The notes: generated by a model not told the origin, from the letters alone. Positions 25,539-34,980 are shown, numbered from the stretch's first letter. The stretch is DNA of 64,000 bases from Lachnospiraceae bacterium (GCA_017938145.1 JAGBCB010000037.1:1-64000), one strand, 5' to 3'. Made by a program: numbers and translations.

Positions 25539-25586
25539 AAAGATTGGGTGATTATGCCCGGACAAAATTTTAGGAGGGGTTACAAA

Positions 25587-26939
25587 ATGGAACAGCAAGA
25601 ACCAATTCGCGACGCGAGAAAACTGGGAATTCCAAAAATGTTAATTCTCGGCTTGCAGCACATGTTCGCCATGTTCGGCGCAACAATTTTAGTACCGATT
25701 CTGGTAAACGGATACTTTAACGGGGAAGGACTTTCGATTCAGGTCACATTAATTTGTGCAGGTTTGGGAACTTTATTTTTCCATCTGTGTGCAAAGCTTA
25801 AGGTGCCTGCATTTTTAGGTTCTTCTTTTGCTTTCTTAGGCGGTTTCTCCACAGTAGCAAACTTAAATACCGGCAAGTTTGCCAATATGACTATGGGAGA
25901 AAAACTCCCGTATGCCTGCGGCGGTATTGTGGTAGCAGGTGCGTTGTACTTAGTACTGGCACTTATTATTAAGTTAATCGGCATTAAGAAGGTTATGAGA
26001 TTTTTACCTCCTGTGGTTACCGGTCCGATGATTATTTGTATCGGTCTTTCTTTAGCACCTTCTGCGGTAAGCAATGCTTCCCAGAACTGGCTGCTGGCAA
26101 TCATTGCACTCGGTACGGTTATTATTTTCAATATCTGGGGCAAGGGAATGTTCCGCATTATCCCAATTCTTATGGGTGTTGTGATTTCTTATGTTGTTGC
26201 TATTATTTTAAATGCGGCAGGCATGACAAATGCTGACGGCAGTGCAATCTTAAATTTTGCAGGAGTAGAAGCTGCAAAATGGGTAGGTCTTCCTCCATTC
26301 CAGATTTGTAAGTTTGATATTACCGCAATTTTAGTTATGGCACCTATTGCTTTGGCTACCATGATGGAGCACATCGGTGATATGTCTGCAATTTCCGCTA
26401 CCTGCGGTGAAAACTATGTAGAAGACCCGGGCTTGCACAGAACCTTAATCGGTGATGGTCTTGCAACTGCGTTTGCAGGTTTATTCGGTGGCCCTGCCAA
26501 TACTACTTATGGCGAAAATACCGGCGTTCTTGAGCTTAGTAAGGTATATGACCCAAGAGTAATCCGTCTGGCGGCTGTTTACGCAATCGTGCTCAGCTTC
26601 ATTCCTAAGATGTCTGAAGTTATCGGTTCTATGCCAACTGCAATCATCGGTGGTATCAGTTTCATGCTTTACGGTATGATTTCTGCCATCGGCATAAGAA
26701 ACGTAGTCGAGAATAAGGTAGATTTTACAAAGTCCAGAAATCTTGTAATTGCAGCGGTTATCTTAGTTTGCGGCCTTGGCTTCTCCGGCGGTCTTACCTT
26801 TAACATTGCAGGTACATCCATTACTTTAACAGGTCTTGCTTTGGCAGCTATTGCCGGTGTTATTTTAAATGCAATTTTACCGGGCAATGACTATGTATTT
26901 GGTGCTGAAAAAGTAAACATTAAGAAAAACGAACATTAA
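25587..26939 (+). CDS. uraA: Uracil/xanthine permease (NCS2 family)
   Basis: This 450-residue membrane protein has about 14 segments and the NCS2 hallmarks QHMFAMFGATILVPILVNG in segment 1, MEHIGDMSA with a conserved Glu in segment 8, and GGPANTTYGENTGVLELSKV in segment 10. It imports uracil (possibly xanthine) with protons. The start at ATG 25587 is set by TTAGGAGGGG upstream, although the frame is open earlier. Pyrimidine genes pyrK, pyrD and pyrE lie 2-5 kb downstream on the same strand, supporting a uracil role. Confidence 0.88.
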   Translation: MEQQEPIRDARKLGIPKMLILGLQHMFAMFGATILVPILVNGYFNGEGLSIQVTLICAGLGTLFFHLCAKLKVPAFLGSSFAFLGGFSTVANLNTGKFANMTMGEKLPYACGGIVVAGALYLVLALIIKLIGIKKVMRFLPPVVTGPMIICIGLSLAPSAVSNASQNWLLAIIALGTVIIFNIWGKGMFRIIPILMGVVISYVVAIILNAAGMTNADGSAILNFAGVEAAKWVGLPPFQICKFDITAILVMAPIALATMMEHIGDMSAISATCGENYVEDPGLHRTLIGDGLATAFAGLFGGPANTTYGENTGVLELSKVYDPRVIRLAAVYAIVLSFIPKMSEVIGSMPTAIIGGISFMLYGMISAIGIRNVVENKVDFTKSRNLVIAAVILVCGLGFSGGLTFNIAGTSITLTGLALAAIAGVILNAILPGNDYVFGAEKVNIKKNEH

Positions 26940-26971
26940 TTTTTAGAATAATTCAGGAAAGGAGGCTGGCC

Positions 26972-28855
26972 ATGAACATACAAATGCAGATTTGCGGTAT
27001 GATTATTTTAATCGTATTGGCTGTTTTCTATAAAAGTAACAGAACTTTAAAACTTTATTCAGAAGGAATTTTCTTCCGGGTAATGATTTTTGCCATAGCC
27101 AGTCTCAGCCTGGATATTCTGTCTTTGGTGGTAATTGAGTATCGCCAAATGTTACCAATGATTTTGGTATATTTGGTTTGTAAAACCTATATTATTTCCC
27201 TGATTTGGGTGGGAATGAGCGGCACTATTTATGTTTTAACTGAAGTACTCTCCATGGAAAAACATAAATTTTTATTTAATTTAATGATAAGTATTACTTG
27301 TGTCCAAGGGATTATTGTATATGCGTTACCAATTTATATTCATGAAGAAACAGAAGAAGTATATACCTATGGTCCGGCTGTATTGTGCGTTTATCTTTTT
27401 GCGGTGTTGTATGTTGTGGCTACGCTTGCTATTATAATTATATACCGCAATAGGGTCAGCAGGCGCAGACGGTTTGCCGTAAGTCTTTGGATGACAATTT
27501 GGATTATTGCTGCTATTATTCAGTTTTTAAATAATGAGCTTTTACTGGTAGGATTCGCGACAGCAATTGGTGTGTTAATTTTACTGGTAATTATGGAAAA
27601 TCCGGAATCTAATCTGGACAGAAGACTGGGATGTTTTAACTCCTATGCTTTGTCGGAATATGCAAAGGAATTATTCAGAAATAAGAAAAAATTCAGTGTG
27701 CTAAATTTATCCTTTGGCAACAAGAAGTTGTTGGAGGAGAACAGAGCTTATGCAGAAGAAATGCTGCGGGGAATGCTAAATGCAGTAAACCGAAGAAAAA
27801 AGGTACTGGCATTTAAAAATACAAATGCAGACATTGTTTTTATCAGCGACGATGGTGATGGATTATACCGGTTAGGACTTGATATTTTAGCCTACTTTAC
27901 AAAGGATACGGAATGGCATAAAGAAACAAGCCTTGCTCTGGTAAAAAAATGTGATTCTTTTGCGGATGCAGAGGAATTATTTGGTTTTCTTACCTTCCTG
28001 CATAAAGAATATGTAAACGAGAAAGAAAGAGTGCTTCCTGTTGGGGAAAGCATCATTGAAAAATATAAAAAACAGTTTGAGATAGAGCAGATGATTACGG
28101 ATGCTTTGATAGAAGACAGGGTGGAAGTATTCCTGCAGCCAATCTACGCCAATGAAGAACATTGTTTTTCGTCTGCGGAGGCATTGGTACGTATTCGTGA
28201 AAAGGATGGCAGTTTGATTCCTCCTGGATTATTTATTCCGGTGGCGGAAGAAAGCGGTCAGATTTTAGAATTAGGGGAGCGGGTGTTTGAAAAAGTATGC
28301 TCCTTTTTAAAAAACAGCGAAGCTTTGAAGCTGGGACTCCGTATCGTAGAAGTAAACCTTTCGGTAATTCAGTGTGAGAGAAGAGACTTGGCGGAGCGTC
28401 TGATTGCTATTGTCGATAAATACAAAGTTTCTCCGGAGTATATCAATCTGGAAATTACAGAAACAGCATCTATCAGTGCCAGAGCAACCTTGCTGGCTAA
28501 CATGAAAAAACTGATGGAATACGGATTTAAGTTTTCCTTAGATGATTTCGGAAAAGGTGAATCCAATCTGATGTATGTGGTAGAAATGCCGGTTTCCATT
28601 GTGAAGCTGGATTATGATTTAACAAAAGCATTTTTTGGTTCTTCCAAAGCAAAACTGGTGTTACGTGCCGTAGTGAGTATGGCTCACGGCATGGAACTGA
28701 AACTGGTGGCAGAAGGAATCGAAACAAAAGAAGAATTAATCAGTATGTGCAAGGAAGGTATTGACTACATTCAAGGATTCTATTACTCCAAACCGCTTCC
28801 AATGTGGGAGTATCTGGAGTTTTTGAAAAAAAAGCAAAATGAAGAGGAGAATTAG
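26972..28855 (+). CDS. Membrane EAL-domain protein (c-di-GMP phosphodiesterase)
   Basis: This 627-residue protein has seven or so membrane segments (about 5-208), a degenerate GGDEF-like middle (about 215-345) without a GGDEF motif, and an EAL domain (about 372-620). The EAL signature E403-A-L, NLEITETA (492-499), DDFGKGESNL (524-533), K and D in VKLDYDL, and EGIETKEE are all present, so hydrolysis of c-di-GMP is likely. The membrane part may sense a ligand. It is unusual to find this gene between uraA (32 bases away) and pyrK (2 bases away), which suggests a link between pyrimidine supply and c-di-GMP. Confidence 0.88.
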   Translation: MNIQMQICGMIILIVLAVFYKSNRTLKLYSEGIFFRVMIFAIASLSLDILSLVVIEYRQMLPMILVYLVCKTYIISLIWVGMSGTIYVLTEVLSMEKHKFLFNLMISITCVQGIIVYALPIYIHEETEEVYTYGPAVLCVYLFAVLYVVATLAIIIIYRNRVSRRRRFAVSLWMTIWIIAAIIQFLNNELLLVGFATAIGVLILLVIMENPESNLDRRLGCFNSYALSEYAKELFRNKKKFSVLNLSFGNKKLLEENRAYAEEMLRGMLNAVNRRKKVLAFKNTNADIVFISDDGDGLYRLGLDILAYFTKDTEWHKETSLALVKKCDSFADAEELFGFLTFLHKEYVNEKERVLPVGESIIEKYKKQFEIEQMITDALIEDRVEVFLQPIYANEEHCFSSAEALVRIREKDGSLIPPGLFIPVAEESGQILELGERVFEKVCSFLKNSEALKLGLRIVEVNLSVIQCERRDLAERLIAIVDKYKVSPEYINLEITETASISARATLLANMKKLMEYGFKFSLDDFGKGESNLMYVVEMPVSIVKLDYDLTKAFFGSSKAKLVLRAVVSMAHGMELKLVAEGIETKEELISMCKEGIDYIQGFYYSKPLPMWEYLEFLKKKQNEEEN

Positions 28856-28857
28856 TT

Positions 28858-29640
28858 GTGGCAGAAAAAAAGAAAGTACGTGTTCCGATTATCCGCATGG
28901 AGCAGTTAGAAGACGCAATTTATGACATGACAATTGAAGAAAAGGAAATGGCAGCCGCAGCAAAGGCAGGTCAGTTTCTTTCCCTGTATTTAGATGATGA
29001 GAGCAGATTACTTCCAAGACCAATCAGTATCTGCGGCATTGATAAAGAAGCAGGAACTATCCGTATGGTATTCCGTATTGCCGGAGAAGGTACCCGTCAG
29101 ATTTCCTGCTTAAAGGCAGGAGATTCCATTGAGGTTCTGGGTCCCCTAGGTAATGGTTTCTTTGACACCGAAGATAAGGTTTCCATGGTAATCGGCGGCG
29201 GTATCGGTATTCCTCCGATGCTAGGCCTTGCAAAGAAGCTTCACGCAGAAGGCAAGAAGGTAATTGCAGTGCTTGGTTACCGTGATGCAAAGAATTTCCT
29301 TGCCAAAGAATTTGAAGAAGTGGCAGAGGTTGTCATTGCAACAGAAGACGGCAGTGTTGGCGTAAAGGGTAATGTTATCGATGCTATCAAGGCTAAGGGG
29401 CTTACCGCAGATACCGTATATTCCTGTGGTCCAACACCAATGCTTCGTGGAGTAAAGGCGTTTGCGGAAAGTGCAGGAATTGCCTGTCAGATTTCCTTGG
29501 AAGAGAAGATGGCCTGTGGTATCGGCGCATGTCTTGCCTGCGTATGCAAGAGCAAAGATAAAGATCATCATTCCAACGTAAATAACAAGAGAATCTGTAA
29601 GGACGGTCCGGTGTTCTTCGCACAGGAGGTGGAACTGTAA
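28858..29640 (+). CDS. pyrK: Dihydroorotate dehydrogenase electron-transfer subunit
   Basis: This 260-residue FAD and 2Fe-2S protein passes electrons between NAD and the PyrD subunit in class 1B dihydroorotate dehydrogenase. The FAD motif RPISICG, the NAD-binding GGGIGIPPMLGLAK, and C-terminal cysteines (KMACGIGACLACVC with a later C) are visible. GTG 28858 starts just after the EAL gene stop. Its TAA shares one base with the pyrD ATG, so the pair is translationally coupled. Confidence 0.95.
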   Translation: MAEKKKVRVPIIRMEQLEDAIYDMTIEEKEMAAAAKAGQFLSLYLDDESRLLPRPISICGIDKEAGTIRMVFRIAGEGTRQISCLKAGDSIEVLGPLGNGFFDTEDKVSMVIGGGIGIPPMLGLAKKLHAEGKKVIAVLGYRDAKNFLAKEFEEVAEVVIATEDGSVGVKGNVIDAIKAKGLTADTVYSCGPTPMLRGVKAFAESAGIACQISLEEKMACGIGACLACVCKSKDKDHHSNVNNKRICKDGPVFFAQEVEL

Positions 29641-30542
29641 TGAATACAAAGGTAAATATTGCAGGTGTAGAATTTAAAAATCCGGTTACGGTTGCTTCCG
29701 GTACCTTTGGTTCCGGCATGGAATACGGTGAATTTGTAGATTTAAGCCGCCTTGGTGCAGTAACTACCAAGGGTGTTGCCAACATCCCATGGGAAGGTAA
29801 CCCAACTCCTCGTATTGCAGAAACCTACGGCGGTATGTTAAATGCCATCGGCTTACAGAACCCGGGCATTGATGTATTTGTAAACAGAGACATCCCATAC
29901 TTAAAGCAGTACGATACCAAGATTATTGTAAACGTGTGTGGCCGTTCCGAGCAGGATTACTGCGAGGTGGTAGAACGCCTTGCCGACCAGCCGGTGGACA
30001 TGTTGGAAATCAACATTTCCTGTCCAAACGTAAAGCACGGCGGTATTGCTTTCGGTCAGGATCCAAAGCTGGTAGAGAAGATTACAAGTGAATTAAAGAA
30101 GCGTGCAAAACAGCCTGTAGTTATGAAACTCAGTCCAAACGTAACCGACATTACGGAAATGGCAAGAGCGGCAGAAGCAGGCGGTGCGGATGCCCTGTCC
30201 TTAATTAACACACTTACCGGTATGAAAATCGATATCAACCGTCGTACCTTTGCCATTGCCAACAAGACCGGCGGTATGTCCGGTCCTGCGGTAAAGCCGG
30301 TGGCTGTCCGCATGGTTTACCAGGTGGCTAACGCAGTGAAACTGCCAATCATCGGTATGGGCGGAATTGCAACTGCAGAGGATGCCCTGGAATTTATTAT
30401 GGCAGGTGCAACCATGGTTTCCGTGGGTACTGCAAACTTCCATAATCCATATGCTACTTTGGAAGTAATTGAAGGAATTGAAAATTACATGAAGAAGTAC
30501 GGCGTGGAGGATATCCACGAGTTAATCGGCTGTGTAAAATAG
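29640..30542 (+). CDS. pyrD: Dihydroorotate dehydrogenase catalytic subunit (class 1B)
   Basis: This 300-residue FMN barrel enzyme oxidises dihydroorotate to orotate. The start FKNPVTVASGTFGSG, the active-site Cys in NISCPNVKHGG, and the FMN phosphate loop with IIGMGGIATAEDALEFI are typical of PyrDB, which works with PyrK and NAD instead of oxygen or quinone. This fits an anaerobe. The operon continues to pyrE, which also has its own promoter. Confidence 0.96.
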   Translation: MNTKVNIAGVEFKNPVTVASGTFGSGMEYGEFVDLSRLGAVTTKGVANIPWEGNPTPRIAETYGGMLNAIGLQNPGIDVFVNRDIPYLKQYDTKIIVNVCGRSEQDYCEVVERLADQPVDMLEINISCPNVKHGGIAFGQDPKLVEKITSELKKRAKQPVVMKLSPNVTDITEMARAAEAGGADALSLINTLTGMKIDINRRTFAIANKTGGMSGPAVKPVAVRMVYQVANAVKLPIIGMGGIATAEDALEFIMAGATMVSVGTANFHNPYATLEVIEGIENYMKKYGVEDIHELIGCVK

Positions 30543-30557
30543 CAGAAGAAATTGAGA

Positions 30558-30586
30558 TTGAAAACGTAATGTTTTTGTGATACTAT
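30558..30586 (+). promoter_or_regulatory. Promoter of pyrE
   Basis: TTGAAA (30558-30563), a 17-base spacer and TACTAT (30581-30586), 35 bases before the pyrE start. It suggests that pyrE can be transcribed apart from pyrKD. Confidence 0.55.
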
Positions 30587-30620
30587 AGGTGTCAGAAAAT
30601 ACGGAAGGATGGATTTATAA

Positions 30621-31301
30621 ATGGAAGCTTATAAGAAAGAGTTTATTGACTTCATGGTAGAAAGCAAGGTATTAAAGTTTGGTGATTTCACCTTAAAGAG
30701 CGGCAGAAAGTCCCCATTCTTTATGAATGCAGGTGCTTATGTAACCGGTTCCCAGTTAAAGAGACTTGGTGAGTACTACGCAAAGGCAATTCATGACAAT
30801 TACGGTGATGATTTTGATGTTTTATTCGGACCTGCCTACAAGGGTATTCCGATTAGTGTTGTAACAGCAATTGCATACAGCGAATTATACGGAAAGGAAG
30901 TTCGTTACTGCTCCGACCGTAAGGAAGAAAAGGACCACGGTGCAGACAAGGGAAGTTTCCTCGGCAGCAAGCTTCAGGACGGCGACAGAGTTATCATGAT
31001 TGAAGACGTTACTACTTCCGGCAAGTCCATGGAAGAAACCGTGCCAAAGGTAAAGGGTGCGGCAAATGTAGAAATCCTCGGTCTTATGGTTTCCTTAAAC
31101 CGTATGGAAGTAGGTATGGACGGTAAGAAGAGTGCCTTAGATGAAATCAAAGAAAAGTACGGTTTCGAAGCCCGCGCCATCGTTTCCATGGCAGATGTAG
31201 TAGAATGCTTACACAACCAGCCAGTGGGCGGTGAAGTGCTTATCGATGATGCAATGAAGGCATCCATCGATGCATATTACGAGCAGTATGGCGTAAAATA
31301 A
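30621..31301 (+). CDS. pyrE: Orotate phosphoribosyltransferase
   Basis: This 226-residue enzyme joins orotate to PRPP to form orotidine monophosphate. Motifs are FTLKSGRKSPFFMNAG at the N-terminus, YCSDRKEEKDHG in the flexible catalytic loop, and the PRPP motif VIMIEDVTTSGKSMEE. The length is in the Clostridia range. GGAAGG precedes ATG 30621. A 52-codon membrane-protein gene follows 36 bases after the stop. Confidence 0.96.
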   Translation: MEAYKKEFIDFMVESKVLKFGDFTLKSGRKSPFFMNAGAYVTGSQLKRLGEYYAKAIHDNYGDDFDVLFGPAYKGIPISVVTAIAYSELYGKEVRYCSDRKEEKDHGADKGSFLGSKLQDGDRVIMIEDVTTSGKSMEETVPKVKGAANVEILGLMVSLNRMEVGMDGKKSALDEIKEKYGFEARAIVSMADVVECLHNQPVGGEVLIDDAMKASIDAYYEQYGVK

Positions 31302-31337
31302 TTTGGAAAGAGATTTCTCTCGGAAAAGGAGTAGTCT

Positions 31338-31496
31338 ATGGAAAAAGTATATGTAACCATGAAAAACGCAGGTATCTTTAATGTAGTAGTCGGCATCGTA
31401 ATGGCAATTGCCGGAGTTGCGGCAGCGGTGGGCGGTGCATTCATGATTGTGCACGGCGCAAAACTGTTAAAGAGAAAGTCTGAAATTATGTTTTAA
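31338..31496 (+). CDS. 52-residue single-pass membrane protein
   Basis: This short gene directly downstream of pyrE has AAAAGGAG before ATG 31338. The product has a polar start (MEKVYVTMKN), one long hydrophobic, Gly/Ala-rich segment (about 13-38) and a basic tail (KLLKRK), so it is probably a single-pass membrane peptide with the tail inside. It is followed by a terminator that closes the pyr operon. No family was recognised; its position suggests a role connected with pyrimidine genes or simple read-through expression. Confidence 0.7.
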   Translation: MEKVYVTMKNAGIFNVVVGIVMAIAGVAAAVGGAFMIVHGAKLLKRKSEIMF

Positions 31497-31501
31497 AACT
31501 A

Positions 31502-31540
31502 AGAGGTTGTCGGGATAAAAGCTTGGCAACCTCTCCTTTA
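31502..31540 (+). terminator. Terminator of the pyr region
   Basis: AGAGGTTG and CAACCTCT form a stem across a 15-base loop, followed by CCTTTATTT. Confidence 0.75.
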
Positions 31541-31568
31541 TTTAATCCAAATGTAGGTGGAAATAAGA

Positions 31569-32258
31569 ATGAGAATCTATCTTTGTGATGATGAACAAAA
31601 AATTAGGGATGAAATTATTGCTGTTGTGGCGGAAGTTTTACCGAAAGCAGATGTAAAGCAGTTTTCTGGTGGAAGCTCGCTACTGGAGCAAATGAATCAA
31701 GAACTTTGTGATATTCTTTTATTAGATATCGATATGCCTAAGCTTTCCGGAATGGAAGTGGCAGCAAGGCTTACGGAGCTTCCGAAAAAACCGTTACTTG
31801 TTTTTGTTACAAACCATGATGAACTGGTGTATGAAAGCTTCCGCTATCATCCGTTTGGATTTGTAAGAAAGCAGTTCCTTGGTAAAGAACTGGGCAAAGT
31901 GTTAAAGGAATGTGTGGCAGAACTGGAACAGGGAAGAAAGCATTTCAATTTCCGGGCAGAAGGAAAGGAAGTGTGTCTGCTTTTATCGGAGATTTTCTTT
32001 TTCGAATCGGAAAGTAATTACTTAAAGGTGTATACGGAAAGCAGGGAATACCGTTTCCGAAGCACGATTACAGCTGTGGAGAACTCCTTAGAGAAAGATG
32101 GATTTATCCGGGTACATAAGGGCTTTTTGGTGAATCAGTGTGCTATCCGTTTATTTGGGACGGAAGCAGTGGAACTGACAAACGGCAGCTCTCTTCCGGT
32201 TGGGAAAACCTATGCAGAAGAGGCCCGGCAGCAGTTTATGAGGTATTTACGGTCATGA
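31569..32258 (+). CDS. LytTR-type response regulator
   Basis: This 229-residue protein has an N-terminal receiver (RIYLCDDEQK; phospho-acceptor D53 in LLLDIDMP; Lys in VRKQF) and a C-terminal LytTR DNA-binding domain (about 125-225, with ESNYLKVYT and FIRVHKGFLVNQ). These regulators often control peptide, bacteriocin or surface functions. ATG 31569 is preferred over GTG 31557 because AGGTGG lies upstream of it. Its stop overlaps the sensor kinase start (ATGA), so the two form a pair. Confidence 0.9.
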   Translation: MRIYLCDDEQKIRDEIIAVVAEVLPKADVKQFSGGSSLLEQMNQELCDILLLDIDMPKLSGMEVAARLTELPKKPLLVFVTNHDELVYESFRYHPFGFVRKQFLGKELGKVLKECVAELEQGRKHFNFRAEGKEVCLLLSEIFFFESESNYLKVYTESREYRFRSTITAVENSLEKDGFIRVHKGFLVNQCAIRLFGTEAVELTNGSSLPVGKTYAEEARQQFMRYLRS

Positions 32259-32995
32259 TAAGAAAAAAAGAGTTGCAGCAGAAACTGGAGCAGGAAAAAG
32301 AGAAGTATGTGGCGTTGTTTGAGAAGGAAGCGGAGTTACGATATCAATATGAAAAGCTGCTAAAAGAAATGGAGGAAATGCACTCTCAGGAGGCTGAACT
32401 TCGGGAACTTCATCAGAATGTGCGGCAGCTTAAGCACGATATGAAAAATCATCTGATGGTGATGACCTCTTATTTAAATTCCGGGGAATACGATCAGGCA
32501 AGGGCGTATACATCAGAACTTCTTGATAAGTTCAGCACAATGCACAGCTATATCGAAACCGGCAATGTATTGCTGAACCACATTCTCAATGAAAAATTGT
32601 CTTATGCAAAATCTATGGGAATTTTAGTAAAGGCAGAAATTGAAAATCTGGCATTTGCAAAGATGAACCGGATGGATTTTTCAGCATTGCTTTCCAATAT
32701 GTTAGATAATGCCATTGAGGCGCTTTTGAGGGAAAAAGAGGAAGAGTTATCCCAAAGACTGCAGATGCAGGTGGTGATTTCTGCACAAAGGGGGTATGAA
32801 ACCATTTGTGTGAAAAATCAGATCTCGGACTCTGTTCTTGTAAACAATCCAAACCTTGAAACCTCCAAGGAAGAAAAAGACCTGCATGGTCTTGGTGTAG
32901 GAAAAATCAAAGCAATTGTTGCGCAATACGGAGGAATGGCAGATTTTTATGAAGAGGATGATTTCTTCTGTGTGAAGGTGTTCATCCCAAAATAA
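32255..32995 (+). CDS. Soluble GHKL-type sensor histidine kinase
   Basis: This 246-residue protein starts with a coiled coil (about 3-55) and has no membrane segment. The phospho-acceptor box is LKHDMKNHLMVM (H61), followed by an ATPase domain with N box NMLDNAIEALL and a G box HGLGVGKIKAIV. This is the AgrC/LytS-like GHKL group without its usual membrane sensor, so it probably reads a cytoplasmic cue or a partner protein, perhaps the ABC transporter encoded downstream. It overlaps the response regulator gene by four bases. Confidence 0.88.
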   Translation: MIRKKELQQKLEQEKEKYVALFEKEAELRYQYEKLLKEMEEMHSQEAELRELHQNVRQLKHDMKNHLMVMTSYLNSGEYDQARAYTSELLDKFSTMHSYIETGNVLLNHILNEKLSYAKSMGILVKAEIENLAFAKMNRMDFSALLSNMLDNAIEALLREKEEELSQRLQMQVVISAQRGYETICVKNQISDSVLVNNPNLETSKEEKDLHGLGVGKIKAIVAQYGGMADFYEEDDFFCVKVFIPK

Positions 32996-33009
32996 AAGCA
33001 GTTTATCCC

Positions 33010-33047
33010 AAACCCTTGCAAAATGTTTTTGCAGGGGTTACTTTTAT
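33010..33047 (+). terminator. Terminator after the two-component pair
   Basis: AACCCTTGCAAAA pairs with TTTTGCAGGGGTT (one mismatch), followed by ACTTTTATTT. It separates the pair from the ABC operon, allowing partial read-through. Confidence 0.65.
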
Positions 33048-33100
33048 TTCAGAGCATAGTTTTGGCAGTGCATATGCTGCATGGTACAAGGAGAGTAAAA

Positions 33101-34000
33101 ATGTTAAGCTTTGAGCATGTAAGAAAGTTCATATTTTCTGATTTCAGCCTGCATATTCCAAGAGGCGCAGCGGTAGGGCTTATCGGGCCCTCGGGAGCCG
33201 GAAAAACGACCCTGCTTCGGCTTGCTTGTGGGATGCTTGCCCCGGAGACCGGAGAGGTATATACATTGCAAAAGAATCCGGTGGAGAAAAGAAGTGTGCT
33301 GAGACCACGGATTGGCTGTCTGCTGGAGCGGATGCCGGTGCTGGAGGAATCGGTAAGTGTGCTGGACAATTTAAAAAATCTGCAAATTGTGCATCGGATG
33401 TCTGATAAAGAATTTGAAGCAGAGTATAGCGTTTTGGCAGACGCTTTTGGAATCCGGGAATTTGAGCACTCCACAGTGCAGGGGATTTCCTTTGGACAGC
33501 GCAGGCGTGCGGAACTGGCAGCAGTATTACTTCACCAGCCGGAACTGCTTTTGCTGGATGAACCAACCAACGGCCTGGATGAAAATGCAAAACAGGCACT
33601 GCAGAAAGTTTTAAAAGAACGGGTACAACAGGGGATGACACTGGTATTTTCATCCCACAACATGAAGGAGGTTTCCGATATATGTAACCGGATTATCCTC
33701 CTGGAGCAGGGAAAGCTTTTATATTACGGGGAAGAAAGTACTTTGCTTCGGAAATACGCACCGATGGATAGTATGAGACTTAAGATTGCTGGAAATATTC
33801 CTGACATGGAGGATTTGCCGTTAGAAAAATATGTGGTGGAAGGTGATGAATTGGTTCTTACATATAACTCGAACCATATTACAGCGTCGGAAATTTTGGA
33901 AGAATTATTAAAACAAACTTCAGTCCGGGAGGTTTCCATACAGAAGCCGGATTTGGCAGATGTAATTTTTGAGATAAAAGGCGGGAGGAATAACAAATGA
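33101..34000 (+). CDS. ABC transporter ATP-binding protein
   Basis: This 299-residue NatA-like ATPase has Walker A GPSGAGKTTLLRL, signature ISFGQRRRAELA, Walker B LLLLDEPTNGLD and switch His in VFSSHNMKE. The signature has ISFGQ in place of LSGGQ. The last 80 residues form an accessory domain. ATG 33101 follows AAGGAGAG, while the open frame upstream has no site. Its end overlaps the next ATPase gene by four bases. It probably pairs with that ATPase and two membrane subunits as an exporter. Confidence 0.88.
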   Translation: MLSFEHVRKFIFSDFSLHIPRGAAVGLIGPSGAGKTTLLRLACGMLAPETGEVYTLQKNPVEKRSVLRPRIGCLLERMPVLEESVSVLDNLKNLQIVHRMSDKEFEAEYSVLADAFGIREFEHSTVQGISFGQRRRAELAAVLLHQPELLLLDEPTNGLDENAKQALQKVLKERVQQGMTLVFSSHNMKEVSDICNRIILLEQGKLLYYGEESTLLRKYAPMDSMRLKIAGNIPDMEDLPLEKYVVEGDELVLTYNSNHITASEILEELLKQTSVREVSIQKPDLADVIFEIKGGRNNK

Positions 34001-34980
34001 GCTTTATTGAAGTAACCAATGTGAGTAAACGGTTCCGGATTAACAAAAGAGCCGGTGGAATTCCGGGGATGATTGCCAATATGTTTGTGCCAAAGTACGA
34101 GTACAAACAGGCAGTGGATGGTATCAGCTTCTCTATTGAAGAAGGTGAAATGATTGGATTTATAGGTCCAAATGGGGCCGGAAAATCAACGACAATTAAG
34201 ATGCTTTCTGGAATTTTGTGCCCGGATAGCGGAAGTATCAAGGTTGGAGGATATACGCCGTATAAGGACAGAAAAAAGTATGTGGGAAACATCGGAGTGG
34301 TGTTCGGTCAGAAATCACAGTTACAGTGGGATTTGCCGGTAATTGACAGTTTTGAACTGTTAAAGGCAATTTACCGCATTCCGGAGGAATTGTACCAAAA
34401 AAATTTAAATCGTTTTACCGAAATGCTTCAGATGGAATCCTTTTTATATCAGCCGGTGCGTCAGTTGTCTTTGGGACAGCGTATGCGTGCGGATATCGTG
34501 GCGGCGCTTTTACATTCTCCGAAGATTGTGTTCTTTGACGAACCAACCATAGGTGTGGATGTGGTGGGAAAAGAAACAATCCGCCAGTTTATCCGTGAAC
34601 TTAATGAAACGGATAATATCACCATGATTTTTACTACCCACGATATGCAGGACATCGAAAAAGTTTGTGACCGTCTGATTATCATTGATAAAGGCTCTAA
34701 GGTGTACGATGGCGAACTGTCCGGTATCCGTGAAAAATTTGGTACTACGCGTCAGCTGGATGTGGAATTCACCCAGGAATGTGAGATTGAACCGGTAGAA
34801 AATGTACAGGTGATTCCTCTGGATAACCGGAAAAAGAGATTTGTGTTTGAAAACCGGGATGTGAAAATCGATGAACTGATGAACGAGCTTCTGACAAAAT
34901 ATAGTATCCGGGATATCAATATTTCTGAACCGGAGATAGAGAGTCTTATCCGTAAGATTTATAACGGGGAGGTGTCGTAA
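33997..34980 (+). CDS. ABC transporter ATP-binding protein (ABC-2 exporter type)
   Basis: This 327-residue ATPase has Walker A GPNGAGKSTTIKML, signature LSLGQRMRADI, Walker B IVFFDEPTIGVD and switch His in FTTHDMQD. The long N-terminus (KRFRINKRAGG, YEYKQAVDGISFSIEEGE) is typical of the group that works with DUF990-like membrane subunits. It overlaps both neighbours by one to four bases, so the four genes 33101-36588 are one translational unit. The transported substrate is unknown. Confidence 0.9.
   Translation: MSFIEVTNVSKRFRINKRAGGIPGMIANMFVPKYEYKQAVDGISFSIEEGEMIGFIGPNGAGKSTTIKMLSGILCPDSGSIKVGGYTPYKDRKKYVGNIGVVFGQKSQLQWDLPVIDSFELLKAIYRIPEELYQKNLNRFTEMLQMESFLYQPVRQLSLGQRMRADIVAALLHSPKIVFFDEPTIGVDVVGKETIRQFIRELNETDNITMIFTTHDMQDIEKVCDRLIIIDKGSKVYDGELSGIREKFGTTRQLDVEFTQECEIEPVENVQVIPLDNRKKRFVFENRDVKIDELMNELLTKYSIRDINISEPEIESLIRKIYNGEVS

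Noticed and set aside
25548-25586. Earlier start of the uracil permease
   Set aside because: Would begin before the strong ribosome site TTAGGAGGGG that lies just ahead of ATG 25587.
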